Position numbers and translations under genes: made by a program
NCBI GenBank assembly: GCA_963971225.1
Contig: OZ020267.1
Span: 4,898,001-4,962,000, forward strand
Reading direction: 5' to 3'
Origin: Melieria omissa
Lineage: Eukaryota; Arthropoda; Insecta; Diptera; Ulidiidae
DNA: 64,000 nucleotides
Shown: positions 1 to 11,000 of the stretch, piece after piece
Position numbering within the stretch: the stretch's first letter is position 1
Layout: each line of letters begins with the position of its first letter
Notes under the pieces: generated by a model
What the model was told of the DNA's origin: nothing
Databases searched by the model: none
Seen by the model: only the letters and a program-made list of their open reading frames with translations

Positions 1-1890
1 AAATGAAACCACACACTGCCCAAACGGTGAAATTGTTACTCAATTTTATTCAATCTCAATGTGTACGAGAAACGCGAAGGCGTGTCGTCAACGCACATCA
101 AGAACGCCGAAACAATTTACTAGCAATATTCATATTATGTATATTTCTTCCTCTTTACTTACACAAATTCATAAATAATTACATACATACAAACGAACGA
201 AAATGCTTAATCGAATGCAAGCGAAAATGACTAACGGATTGCGAACAGAAAAGCGCCAAGGCTCAACACAAATCAACACAAATAAACTTAAATGCAACTA
301 TTCAAAGTCCACATCGATGCAAATTTGGTTTTTCGTTCATTTTGTGTTTGTGTCTCTCATTTAGTGAGTTGTTTTTTGCTGCAATTCGTTTGGCAAATTT
401 TATTGCATTTTAATAACTTTTCTTGTGCACGGAACAGACTGTTGGCAGCTGACCACCGCTGACCACTGACCACAGCTTGCTTGTGTTTCGCTGTTTTGCT
501 GTGATTATCTATAATTATTATGGTTTGTTGTATTTGTATGTATATTGCTGCATCCAGTCACTATTAACGCCTCTTGCTGGCGCTGTGCAATTTGCTGCGC
601 TGCAACTGTTCAGCGTTCGCATTGCACACTAATTGCGGTACATTAATTACAGTGTGTGGGTGAGTATGTATTGGTTTGTTTTGTTGTTTTGATGTAAATT
701 CGATTGCGAGAGGTTGTCGGTTTGTTCGAGACACAGTTATTTTACGTTAGTTTATATATGTGTGGGCTTGGGGCGCACGGCGAAAGCAGCGAAGTAGAGT
801 GTGTAAAGTTGGGTGTCAGTGAAGGTTGAGTTCTCATTCAAAGTGACCAGAAAAATCAAAGTAAACTCACTTTACTTGCAGCACAGAGTGAAACAAAAGT
901 GCAATGGGGGCATAATTTGATTGAATTAGGTACATGCGTACTGAACTTTAATTGTTTGGTACCTGAATACTGCCGAGAGCTGAGCAGAGCTGCGCAGAGC
1001 TCAGCAACTCGTTGGTATTAGAACAGTAAAGCGAACTGGAATTTTCATTAAATTTTGTTTGTTTTAAATTTTTATTCACAATAACGTTCACTTAGCGAAG
1101 AATCGTATGTAACTTAGAGTGCAACTAAACTGAACTATGCCGTAAATTCACTATATAAAAATTAGTAATTCATAAAAAATAAACATAACCGACCGGCCTA
1201 GTTGTAAACTTAAACAAGAAATAATACAAAAATCAAAAGGCAACTCCACAAAGTATCTACGTACGTACGTCGTAATTAAAACATATCTATGCATGTTTGT
1301 AAGTATGTGGTAGATTTCAAGAAATTTTACCATTTAAATATATAATAAATCAATTGCATTTAAATCGAGAAAACATTAACAAACATAATTACAAAATAGG
1401 TATCTAGGCAACACAATGCACGTCTGTGTGTGCGTCTGTGTGTGCTTGTGTGTTTGACTGAGTGTCGCGCATTATTGCAAATAAACGTACAATCGAATAG
1501 TGAAGCGGCTTCTTAATCGTAATTGAATTCATTTATATTTTACTTCATTAGTTGTATATGCATTAATTTAAATTGCGTTCGCTTCTTTTGGGGTTTTTGC
1601 GCTTTTCTCTTTTTTACTGTTTGCAAGCCATTTCCTTATCAATTAATATCTGGTTGGATAAACATGCACACATACATAAAACTTACAATTTAATTGAATT
1701 TATTTTGTGTAATCTTAATTTGTATTATTTCGTTTTTTCTGCGTGTGTGTGTTTGTGTGTTTGCAATATTTTGCACATTGTTGTTGTTGTTATTATGGTT
1801 GTTGTTCTTTACTTATATAAAAATGTGTAGTAAGTATTTATTATGTTGTTGTTGTTGCAGTTTCTTTTAAATGACTAAACAGTTAGCTAC

Positions 1891-2275
1891 ACAAAGTGAA
1901 CTGAGGAGCGCGCTTTGAAGGTTAATGGAAAATGATGGATGGATGAGTGAATCGATTTGATTGATTTGATTGGCTTCAAGGAGCTTAAAATTGATTTGAT
2001 CGAATTCATTTGAACAGTTAAGGGATTGTAAGGTGTGGCCAAAGATATGTTAGTCAGAAAAACATGAAATTAAATTTCTTCCATGTCTCACGAAGTGAAC
2101 CAAGGAGCGCACTTTGAAGGTTAATGGAAAATTATGGATGGATGAGTGAATCAATTTGATTGGCTTGAAGGAGTTTAAAATTAATTTGGTCGAATTAATT
2201 TGAACAGTTAAGGGATTGCAAGATGTGGTTAAAGATATTTAAAGTCACAAAGACATTAAATTAACATTCAGCAGC
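1891..2275. repeat. Tandem duplication, about 198-bp period, two units
   Basis: Two diverged direct copies begin near 1891 and 2089. Both carry AAGTGAAC, GGAGCGC, CTTTGAAGGTTAATGGAAAA, GGATGGATGAGTGAATC and GAACAGTTAAGGGATTG in the same order. The second copy lacks a short ATTTGATTG reiteration present in the first. Origin unknown. Confidence 0.8.
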
Positions 2276-2370
2276 TACGCTGATGGCCATGTTTCTCGGA
2301 GGCGAAGATGGAAGGACCAGGTTGAGAACGTTCTGTCATCTCTGGAGAAGGTTACCAGTTAGGAACAGTT
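2276..2370 (+). pseudogene. Possible relic of a non-LTR retrotransposon C-terminus
   Basis: A short plus-strand reading gives a basic run followed by WKDQVENVLSSL and then a stop. This resembles the extreme C-terminal region of RTE-type retrotransposon proteins and the better relic at 10.8 kb in this window (basic run, then WMDQVEEAL). The match is short and decayed, so this is tentative. Confidence 0.3.
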
Positions 2371-2605
2371 ACGTTAGTAAGTGAAGATCTTAAATACTGG
2401 ATGACTTTTTAGTAGAAATTTGCAAATTTTGAAATTTTTTTTAGTTATTTTTGTCAAGTAGTAGTCATTTTCGTTGTAAGTTAGTTTGAAAAAAACTTTA
2501 CGATGTACACAATCACTTTAAAAATTTTGCTAGGAACTATGAAAGTATTAAGGAAACAATGTATTGTCAATCAAAGAATAGTTTAAATGTAAAGAAATCA
2601 ATGCT

Positions 2606-2850
2606 TTAACCCTTTCGGGACTACTGGTATAATACATCCCAACATCTTTTTAATGTCCCTCAAAACAATTATTCAGATCTTATGACCCACGCAAAATATT
2701 TATTCGAATTCTGTGTCACGGAATAAAAGGATGATTTCAGAGTTTGTGAGCATCCATCATCATTTTCTGACGCCAACTTTCATAGCATGGGAACATTTCT
2801 ACTGAGAGTGTTTTGGATTTCAAAACTAAACTCCGTTCCGAAAGGGTTAA
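2606..2850. mobile_element. piggyBac-like MITE, family A, copy 1
   Basis: A 245-bp element with TTAA at both ends and inverted termini TTAACCCTTTCGG / CCGAAAGGGTTAA. TTAA target sites followed by CCC are the hallmark of piggyBac transposons. The interior has no coding capacity. Its interior (GACTACTGG, CAATTATTCAGATCTTA, CATAGCATGGGAACATTTCT) recurs in the copies at 29.6 and 36.7 kb. Confidence 0.8.
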
Positions 2851-3224
2851 GTTAAAAAATTTACAAATTTCAAGAAAATTTTTATAATATTAGATTTAAA
2901 ATGATAATTTTTATCTATAACACAATCGATTTAAGTATTTTTTGAACCGATTATTAAAACCTTTAGTTATTTAAAAACCCATTATGAATCTTCTTGCTCT
3001 AAATTTACTTAGGAAAACATGGAAATGTAGGTTAACAAATTTGAAATCGTTACAACATTTCATTAAAAGAAAATTTTAATCATATTAGATTTAAAATTTT
3101 AATTTGTATCTATTACACAATCGGTTCAATTATTTCTCCTTTAGTTTAAAGTTTACTTTAGTTTAAAACTCCAGTTTGTAGGTTAACAAAAATAAAAAAA
3201 AAAAATTTTTTTGAATTTAAACTT

Positions 3225-3570
3225 GAATTTGAATTACATTGTTTTGTAGACAACTAATTCTTGAACTATCAAAGAAGGACTAAGGACAAAGAAAACTAAT
3301 TCTTGGACCATCAAAGTGTGATCCCTTTGCTCAGCACTTCGCTGCCAGTAATGAGGCCAAGCCATCCTATAAATAATTCTTGAACTATTAAAGTGTGATC
3401 CGTTTGAATTTGTATTTGAATTACATTGTTTCGAAGACAACTAATTCATAAACTATCGAAGAAGAACTAAGGATAAAGAAAACTAATTCTTGGACTATCA
3501 AAGTGTGATCCATGTGCTCAGCACTTCGCAGCCAGGAATGAGGCCAAGTCATTCTATAAATATGCCCCGA
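3225..3570. repeat. Tandem duplication, 188-bp period, two units
   Basis: GAATTACATTGTTT is at 3231 and again at 3419, followed in both by GACAACTAATTC, AAAGAAAACTAATTCTTGGA, CAAAGTGTGATCC, GCTCAGCACTTCGC and GAGGCCAAG. The two units are clearly homologous with scattered substitutions. No coding function is evident. Confidence 0.8.
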
Positions 3571-4284
3571 ACAAGCCGTGTTATGGCATTCACACCATTT
3601 CTGAAGCATACTTCAGGGCTATTTGTTTCACTCTTATTGCACCTTGAAGCCTTTCAATTCGCCTTACAATCGCTCAATTAACTCTCCAAATTGAAACTAT
3701 AGACATGAGTGGAAAAGCATAGAAAAGTATTTGGGGATGTTAAGTAATGTTTGCATGAGTCCAGCAAGAGCTGTTGTGGGTATTTGAAGCATGCGCCAAA
3801 AATTTTAACAGCTTAAAGATTCTCCCACCGCGGTTATTTGTTTAACGTTACTTTACACTTTCAATAATTTATTGACTGTTTTGGACTTTTGTTACAGCGT
3901 GTGTCTATTTTTTTTTTCATTTTTCATTACAACATATTCATTGCTATTTTTTTTCAGTTAAGCCCCGAATTAACAACTTTTAATTGTAAATTGTTTGCTT
4001 GCCATTTCAGAAATTCTTCTTTGTTCGTTACAATTGTTTGTGTTCGCAACTAGATTTTGTTTCTCTTAACTTTGTTAGATTTTGTTCTTATTGTTTTTTT
4101 GTTGTTGTGGTAATGTATGCAATCATGCAACAGCCAAAACATTTGCCTTTTCTGCATTTGCATTTACACATTTTAAGAATTTACTGGTAGTTACGTTTGC
4201 TGCGTTTCGCTTCACATTGCGTTTAGGTTTCTTACTGCATTTATGTCTTAGTTGTATGTACAGGAACTTAAATTACCTAAACAT

Positions 4285-4317
4285 TACAAATACAAATACA
4301 AATACAAATACAAATAC
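4285..4317. repeat. Hexanucleotide microsatellite (TACAAA)n
   Basis: Five uninterrupted TACAAA units and a partial sixth. If this lies in the Abd-B 3' UTR the RNA would carry tandem UUUGUA units. A (GT)n tract follows near 4443-4461. Confidence 0.85.
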
Positions 4318-4920
4318 CACACACAATACGCAATACACATTCAGAATGGGGGGAATATCAATACAAATACAGTAGAAATTGTATGCTTTGCTGTGTGACT
4401 GCTGCGAGCATTGTTGTTGCAACCATTTTGCACCGAGATGTGTGCGTGTGTGTGTGTGTGTTGGTTTATATGTGTATAAATTATTTGCATCTAACATTTT
4501 AGTTGTAATTTGATTAGACAATTAGTACGTCGCAATTTTCTGTTTTTCCTTTTTAGTTTTTTTTCGCTTTATGTTTATTTTTATTTTTTTTTTGCAATTT
4601 GTATTTGTTTTTTGTTGCGATAATTTTAGCATTACAATTAATATTTTTTGCTTATGAAATAAATATTTACGCGATAGTTTTTTAGTATTATTTCTAACTT
4701 TATTAACTTTGCTGCTGCTGCTTTATTTTTTTAGGGAGTAATGCATGTTAAGTATATGAGAGCGATGAGAAACTTGTTCAACTACTTTGCTAATTCTTTT
4801 CATATTTTAAGTGTTTAAATTTGTAATTAAGTTAAGTTTAATTGTAATTTGGATATCATAGTTTCATATTTAATTTATTTAATTTCATAAACGGTCCTCG
4901 TCGACTGCAGCAGTGCCGGT

Positions 4921-4934
4921 CTCTCTCTCTCTCT
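4921..4934. repeat. (CT)n tract, GAGA-type
   Basis: A short CTCTCTCTCTCTCT run, which is GAGAG on the minus strand. Such tracts are bound by GAGA factor in flies and are common at Hox boundary and Polycomb elements, but a single tract proves nothing. Confidence 0.5.
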
Positions 4935-5197
4935 TTACATACACAACTGCAATGGGATTTTCATGTACAATACAAGTGCGGAATTCAGCTATTCAATCGA
5001 TTGCTTTGCTGCGCGTTTAATTGAAATTTACGTATAGTAAACTTCAGGGCGCGCAGCGTGTTTGAACGTGGACGTGTCGCTGCGAACTACTGTAATCACA
5101 ACTGACTGACTCATTTGTTCGATGCTGTACAAACTATTTGTGTTGGACAACCGCAGAGTGAAAGACAATTTTAGTATTTAGGTACAAAGTTTTGTTA

Positions 5198-5341
5198 CAG
5201 TGGCGCACACAGGATTTCATTTGGGGGAGTCGGCTGCTGTATAAAACTGTTTGCATTTGAAATCATATTTGCAACCCAATTCTTTTGTAGCAAACAGACA
5301 TTAAGGGGTTGGAGCCCAAAATCCTCTTGCGTGCACCCGTG
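5198..5341. mobile_element. Small hAT-like MITE, about 144 bp
   Basis: Imperfect inverted ends: CAGTGGCGCACACAGGATTT on the left and AAATCCTCTTGCGTGCACCC then GTG on the right, which reads CAC then GGGTGCACGCAAGAGGATTT inverted. CAGTGGCG... ends are typical of old non-autonomous hAT elements. The flanking 8 bp match only partly, so this copy is old. Confidence 0.55.
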
Positions 5342-6176
5342 TTGTGTTTTGCTGTGTTTATAAGTTTAAAGTGGCAATGTGAATTTATAAATAAACAAAT
5401 ACTTTAAATACATTCAAAACAAGAACAAATATTAATGAGGTTTTCATAAATTAAACAAGTTGACAACATGTGGGCGTCAGGCAGACAAATTTGCTTTGAA
5501 AGAGATGAATTTAAAATGTTTTCACCTGCTTTTACAATATTTTGCTAAATCAAAAGTGAACAAACGATCATTTGTGGTTGGTAATAGATGCAATCATGAG
5601 TCGTTTGGGATTTTTAAAAATACAAAATGAGAATTATATAATAAGCAATAAGGCTCTGAAGGAACCCAGATACCATTTTACTACTAAAACTTTAATTTAA
5701 CAACAAAAACTTCCAATATTGTAGAAAACATTTGCCCACTTGCTCATTGTAATCATTTCATTAACTTAACACAGAATCAACAGTCATAATTTATCATTTA
5801 TAAAACTTTTATACAACGAACCAACTAAAGAAACAAAACATTCTGAATCTTATTTTACTGATTTTACTCAAGAAACATTTCTTTGCCACTGATATCTCGC
5901 TGATCTAATACCACATTTCCTTTCTATACATTAGTCACACCACTCAAACAACACAAAACTTTGTACAAAAATCTTCCCTTCCACCCTCAGTTCCATCTTC
6001 ACTTCACTATTAGTCCATGCAGCGCTTTCTATGAGCTCTTGTGCTCTTACAATAGTCATGGCCCGTGTTTTTGCCTATTTTGTTCACTGAAATTCCGCCG
6101 TCATTTCAGTTTTGATATTCGCCAAATGTTAGTAGGTCGTGAATCCCATTGCGCTGGCACTGCTGTTGTCCAAAGG

Positions 6177-6368
6177 TCACTGGTGCATTTTGGTGGTGTG
6201 ATGCCCCATGCTCAAGCCCAGGTTCATGTGATGAGTATTGTGATGCTGCTGCGCCGCCTGGGCGTGGTTGTGATTGCTGTTCGAACTGCTGTTGTTGTTC
6301 TGCTGGTTGGCTTGGCGTTGGGAGTTCTTCTTGTTCTTCATGCGGCGATTTTGGAACCAAATTTTCAC
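6177..6368 (-). CDS. Abd-B: Abd-B terminal coding exon, recognition helix and C-terminus
   Basis: Acceptor TTGCCATTGCAG ends at 6369. The exon opens [14 protein letters not shown], homeodomain residues 45-58, with W48, F49, N51 and R53 of the DNA-recognition helix intact. An Asn/Ser/His/Gln-rich tail of about 49 residues follows, ending [10 protein letters not shown] and TGA. The tail is low complexity, as in other fly Abd-B proteins. The 72-bp intron upstream (6369-6440) splits the homeobox, a position also known in Drosophila Abd-B. Confidence 0.95.
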   Translation of the reverse strand: MKIWFQNRRMKNKKNSQRQANQQNNNSSSNSNHNHAQAAQQHHNTHHMNLGLSMGHHTTKMHQ

Positions 6369-8085
6369 CTGCAATGGCAACACGAGAAAAGCTCATTAGT
6401 CGACTGGAAAATTCGGTGGTAAGCTTTGAATGCTACCTACCTGCCGTTCGGTTAATTGCAAATTTCTGGCCAACTCCCAGCGTTTCTGCTTCGATACGTA
6501 GGCATTGAAGAGGAACTCCTTTTCCAGTTCGAGCGTCTGAAATTTGGAGTATGGCTTGCGCTTTTTTCGCACCGACACCTGTCCGGTCCACTCGTGCAGG
6601 GCGTTGGTGGGCGTGCACGGTCCAACCGTGCCCACAGGAATACCACCCGAACCGCCTGTAATTATATATACAAACAATGTTATCATTACTCATACTCAAA
6701 TTATTATTTTTTCATATTTTTTCAATTGACTTTTTAATGTGTAAGACGCTACAAATAAATTTGTGCCCACCCTGTCAGCTATCAATTTCACGTCTTGCCA
6801 TTTAAATATCGACTACAGCTCAGTTTGGAGCCGCTGCCAAACCGATTTGTCAGCCAATTATGCAAATTCAATTGACAGTTATGAGCAAAGCAACAACAAT
6901 AAATAACTGCAGCCAACACTGTGCCACCCATGCGAAAGCCAGTCACGATATTAATTCATTATCTTCATCATAAACTATAAACAAAAACAAAAAATACTAT
7001 TAAAATAATTGAATAGCTCATTCAAAACACGAATGCTTAATAAATGAAAAAAAAATAAATGAGGAGTAGACTGATGAAGAATTAACAAGAAGGCGTTGAT
7101 GTATAAATTATGGAACTAATTAAATTTGATTAATTCAGTAGTTTCATTGTTGCAAATGTGTTAACGGTGATATGAGCACGAAACCTTTTCAACTGAAATT
7201 TTCCATAAATATTTATACTACACTTTGAAAATGAAAATCAAACAACAAAGGTGTAGGCAAAGTTCTACGAGTCTGGGAATTCGCCAAGCTTCTCTCGCTC
7301 ATTAACCCATCAGAAGCCCTCAGATTTTAAAGCAACCCATCACACTTCAATTTCTCACTGAAAACTATTCTGGTTAGTTACATCACATCGACCCACACTG
7401 ACTGCAATTCTTCTTCCTGGCAACTATGTCTACCAACACTGCTTCAATTGTGTCTTGTGTCAATATAATTCAATTACATTTTCAATAACCACTCAAGTGC
7501 GAGTCACTTAAGTGTCTATCAATTAGTGCGCTGCAGCGACCTTTGCTTTGTAGTTACCTGTACTTGAGTAGGCCTCACTCGGATACGCTCGCAGTCCGCC
7601 GGGCGATGAATATGTTGGCGTTTCGTAGCTCGACTGGGATGTACCCTCCACCGATTGGCGCGCCGCAGCCGCTGCACTAACGCTGGCGTGTCGCTCATCA
7701 CTTGCACTCATGTACGCCGCGGCGGCTGCTGTTGGCTGCTCGCGGTAATTCCAATATGGCTGCAAGCGAAAGCAAATAAACGAGGCAAGTTTAAAAATAC
7801 ATTCACCATAAATTTGAAGGCATATTCTATTTTTGATTGCGCACGTCAACGCTGCGTGCGTCCGATTGGTTGGCTCACCTGAAATTGCGTTTCCGGATAG
7901 CCGTAGAACACTGGTTTTCGATCTCGATCTAAGTAGTATTGCGACGCGTGATGGTACTGCGCCGAACTGAAGCCATCGCCATCGTAAGCCCATGGATGCG
8001 GATGTCGCTTGACAGCCGCCGTTGCATCAGCTTCGAAGCCTGGCCGGATCGCGGGTATATGCAGAGGAGCTAGTGACAGGGACAT
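6177..8085 (-). CDS. Abd-B: Abdominal-B short (r-type) form, four exons
   Basis: Translation from the ATG at 8085 through exons 8085-7879, 7759-7558, 6655-6441 and 6368-6177 gives 271 residues, almost exactly the length of the Drosophila regulatory (r) protein. It starts [20 protein letters not shown] and ends with the TGA at 6179-6177. In flies the r form is made from upstream promoters and lacks the glutamine-rich N-terminus. The ATG lies three bases inside the exon, so any upstream untranslated exon spliced to 8087 would produce this protein. This is how the DNA to the right (15-64 kb) probably relates to the gene; the upstream exons themselves cannot be seen. Confidence 0.85.
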
Positions 8086-11000
8086 GTCTGAAATAAAAAA
8101 AGCAAAAAAAAATTACATTAATTTAAATGAAAAACATGTGAAGAATGTATTTTTATATGTTAAATGTAAAGAAAAGGTTAAGGTTTAAATTTGATTTCCA
8201 AAAAATTATGGGCAGTTACTAGTGTCCGACTGAATATTTGGTTTCGGTTCGGCCCAAAAAAGTGTTTTCGGTTTCAGTTTCGGAAAAAAAATGCCCGAAC
8301 GGCCGGAACCGAAACATTCTAGAATATTTTTTACATTTTACTAAATAAACTACATTTTTAGACTAAAATATAAAATTATTTAATTTTGAATATTTGCGAG
8401 TAAGGTACAAAAGGGTAATTTTTTCATGATTATGTTTTTAAAAATTAATGAATTTTTCTTATTAATAAGTATTTATTAATTTGTTATGGTATGTTTGTTC
8501 TTTATTTACCTAAAGTAAAATTCGTTTGTTGAAAAATTTTGATTTTGTTGTTTGATGTGATGATATTTATTTCAATTAGAAAGTTTCGGGTTCGGTTTCG
8601 GCCGAATATAAAAAAAACCTAAATTCGGTTTCGGTCTAAAAAGTGGTTTCAGTCGGACACTAGTAGCAACTTAACTTTTTCTTGATATTTTCTATGTTTC
8701 AAAATATTTTTTCAGCCTCTTGAAGGGACATTAGAAAGTCAAGTGATGGTTTTTCATTTTGAATATTTGTATTTTCTTTACTATTTCTATCAACTTTTGC
8801 TTTGGTTACTGTTATTTTTTGTTATTGTGGAAAATTGTATATTTATTTAAAAATTTATTTTGAAAAAAATTAGCCAAATCCGATGTGTACTTTTCAAAAT
8901 ATCAGTGAATGTGATATGTAGTATTTGTAGGTATGGAAAACTTGGAGTCTTTCTAGTATACAAGGATTTTTTGGATATAGGTAGGTTTCGCTTCATTTTA
9001 ACAAGTCATACTGAATTTTTCAAAATTTTTCATCTGACAAAAGAATACTGCAGTTTCACACCTAACAGAAAAATGTAATAGCCATCAGAACAAATACAAA
9101 AAATAAATCGTTTTGTAATCCTAAACTTAACCATTCATTCTATTTTTAAGTCTCGGACCAGCCTTTGGAAAATAACTAAATTAATTATTTTTGTTTAATT
9201 ATGTTTATGTTTTATTAATTCTTGGGAACCCATCGCTTTGTATATAAGATCGTTGCAAGACAAGCATTCTTATTTTCTGATATTAATTCTTTACTTACTA
9301 CATTAAAGTTTGTTCAAGAAAAGTGTTCCAAATTCATATGCAACTCTTGGCTACAAATCTTTTCTCAGCCAAAAAATTGCCTATCTATTTTTTTCAGGCA
9401 CTTTCAAGTAGTGAACTCTGTAGAATCTGTTTTTTGCTAAGTTTGACTGTTGGTTTTCTTCTGCTGAAATCTATGCGACAACTAGGATTTGCTCAATATT
9501 CAATTTGGAGTTCCATTTAAAATTCTGTACTTTCCAAAAGTGTGGTCTTCTTGGACTCAACCGAACCAAAATTTATTATAATTGAGAAAAACCTAGTGAG
9601 GACGCACTAGTGCCGGCATCTTCTTGGAGAAGTAGAAGTATTACTTCGAAATTGAACGAAGAATACAGTAAAGCTTGGCAATCTAAATTACTAATTACAC
9701 TGTGTGTGAAATTTACCCTCAAAAATTGCAACATGGGGGGGACCTACTGACCTTTCTAACATATAGGTATACTGAGTTGAGATCCACCAGCTGTTCACAA
9801 AAAAAATATTCAGAAAAACAAAAGTATACATTTTTATATTTCATTGTAAAGGCTACAATATGGCAGCAAACTTATTGTACTAAGGGTACTGGATTTTTTC
9901 GAGAAAAAAATCCGTTAAAAAAAATGTGATAAAAAAATGTTTTTTCGCTTAAAAATTTTTATTAGTACATCTTACGTATCTAATTTTGCACATCAGAAGA
10001 AAGACATGAAAAATACCTTTCGTTTGATACCCATATCGTGTAAATCAGTTGGAGATTAATTGAGTTTTTTTGATAAGAACTTTGAACTTTGAAGCCGAGC
10101 CGCACCTTTTATGGGCGGTTCCCAGGCAAAATGTTTAAAATTTAATTTTGTTAGATGCAGGAGCCAACTCTCTATATAAAAGCATACTCATTTATTTTTT
10201 TCACGAGGGTTCGCTATACTATTTTTATGCCTCGACGAAAGTGGGGTTTTTGGGACATTTTTGTCGCAAACACAGTTTGAATGTATTTTTTTTTTTGGAT
10301 TGGTGACTCAAGCAAATTTGTTGGTCGTTACAATATCTACAAACTTGCCGAAGACAGTAAAGCGATATTCGGAACGATTTAGGACCTATTATCATTTAAA
10401 CGTCCCAAAACTTAAGCGACGAACTCGACTAAAATGAGCAAACTTCAAAGTTGGATTTCTCTTAAACTAGAGCCAATCCAGCCAAACACCTGGTTGATCT
10501 CAACTCAGTAGAAAGACCTATAGAAAAGTCACTCAGTAGGTCTCCCATGTTGCTATTTTCGACTTGCACAGTGTTATTAATTTTATCTTATAAAACGTCC
10601 TATGTGCATGGTTTTGCATAAAAACTAAAAGATATAACTACGTGCTCACGCGATTCTCTTGATTTAAGGAAATATGAGTAGATGTATTATTTTTTTTTAC
10701 AAAATAAGTCCTATAATTTTATTTCGTTGCATGTTTTCTGTTTATGTGCCAGTTTCTATTTTTTATTTAAAAGAACATTAATTTTTAGTTTTCCATGCGG
10801 TATTTGCAGGTCGACGACGAAGAGGCAGACCGTGTCTCTGGTGGATGGACCAAGTTGAGGAGGCCCTATAATCTCTTGATGTGACCAACTGGAGTAGGCG
10901 CGCACAAAGCAGATGCGTCTGAAGAGAGCTTTTGCGGCGGACTAAACCCCGGAAAAGGATGGTAAGGGCTAGTCAAGTCAATAATTTTTCGTCACCTTAT

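Larger units (their letters stand above)
1..6176 (-). other. Presumed Abd-B 3' UTR and downstream DNA
   Basis: No convincing protein-coding gene is seen here on either strand. The stretch lies directly downstream of the Abd-B stop codon on the minus strand, so at least its right-hand part should be 3' UTR; Abd-B has long 3' UTRs in Drosophila. Several TTTATT strings on the plus strand would read as AATAAA on the minus strand, but none can be picked as the poly(A) signal. The part from about 1.9 to 3.6 kb holds tandem duplications and a MITE, so the transcript may end to the right of these. The part 1-1890 is AT-rich with short TG microsatellites and shows nothing else. Confidence 0.5.

Noticed and set aside
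5961..6737. Long plus-strand ORFs opposite the homeobox
   Set aside because: They are antisense shadows of conserved Abd-B exons with no family resemblance.
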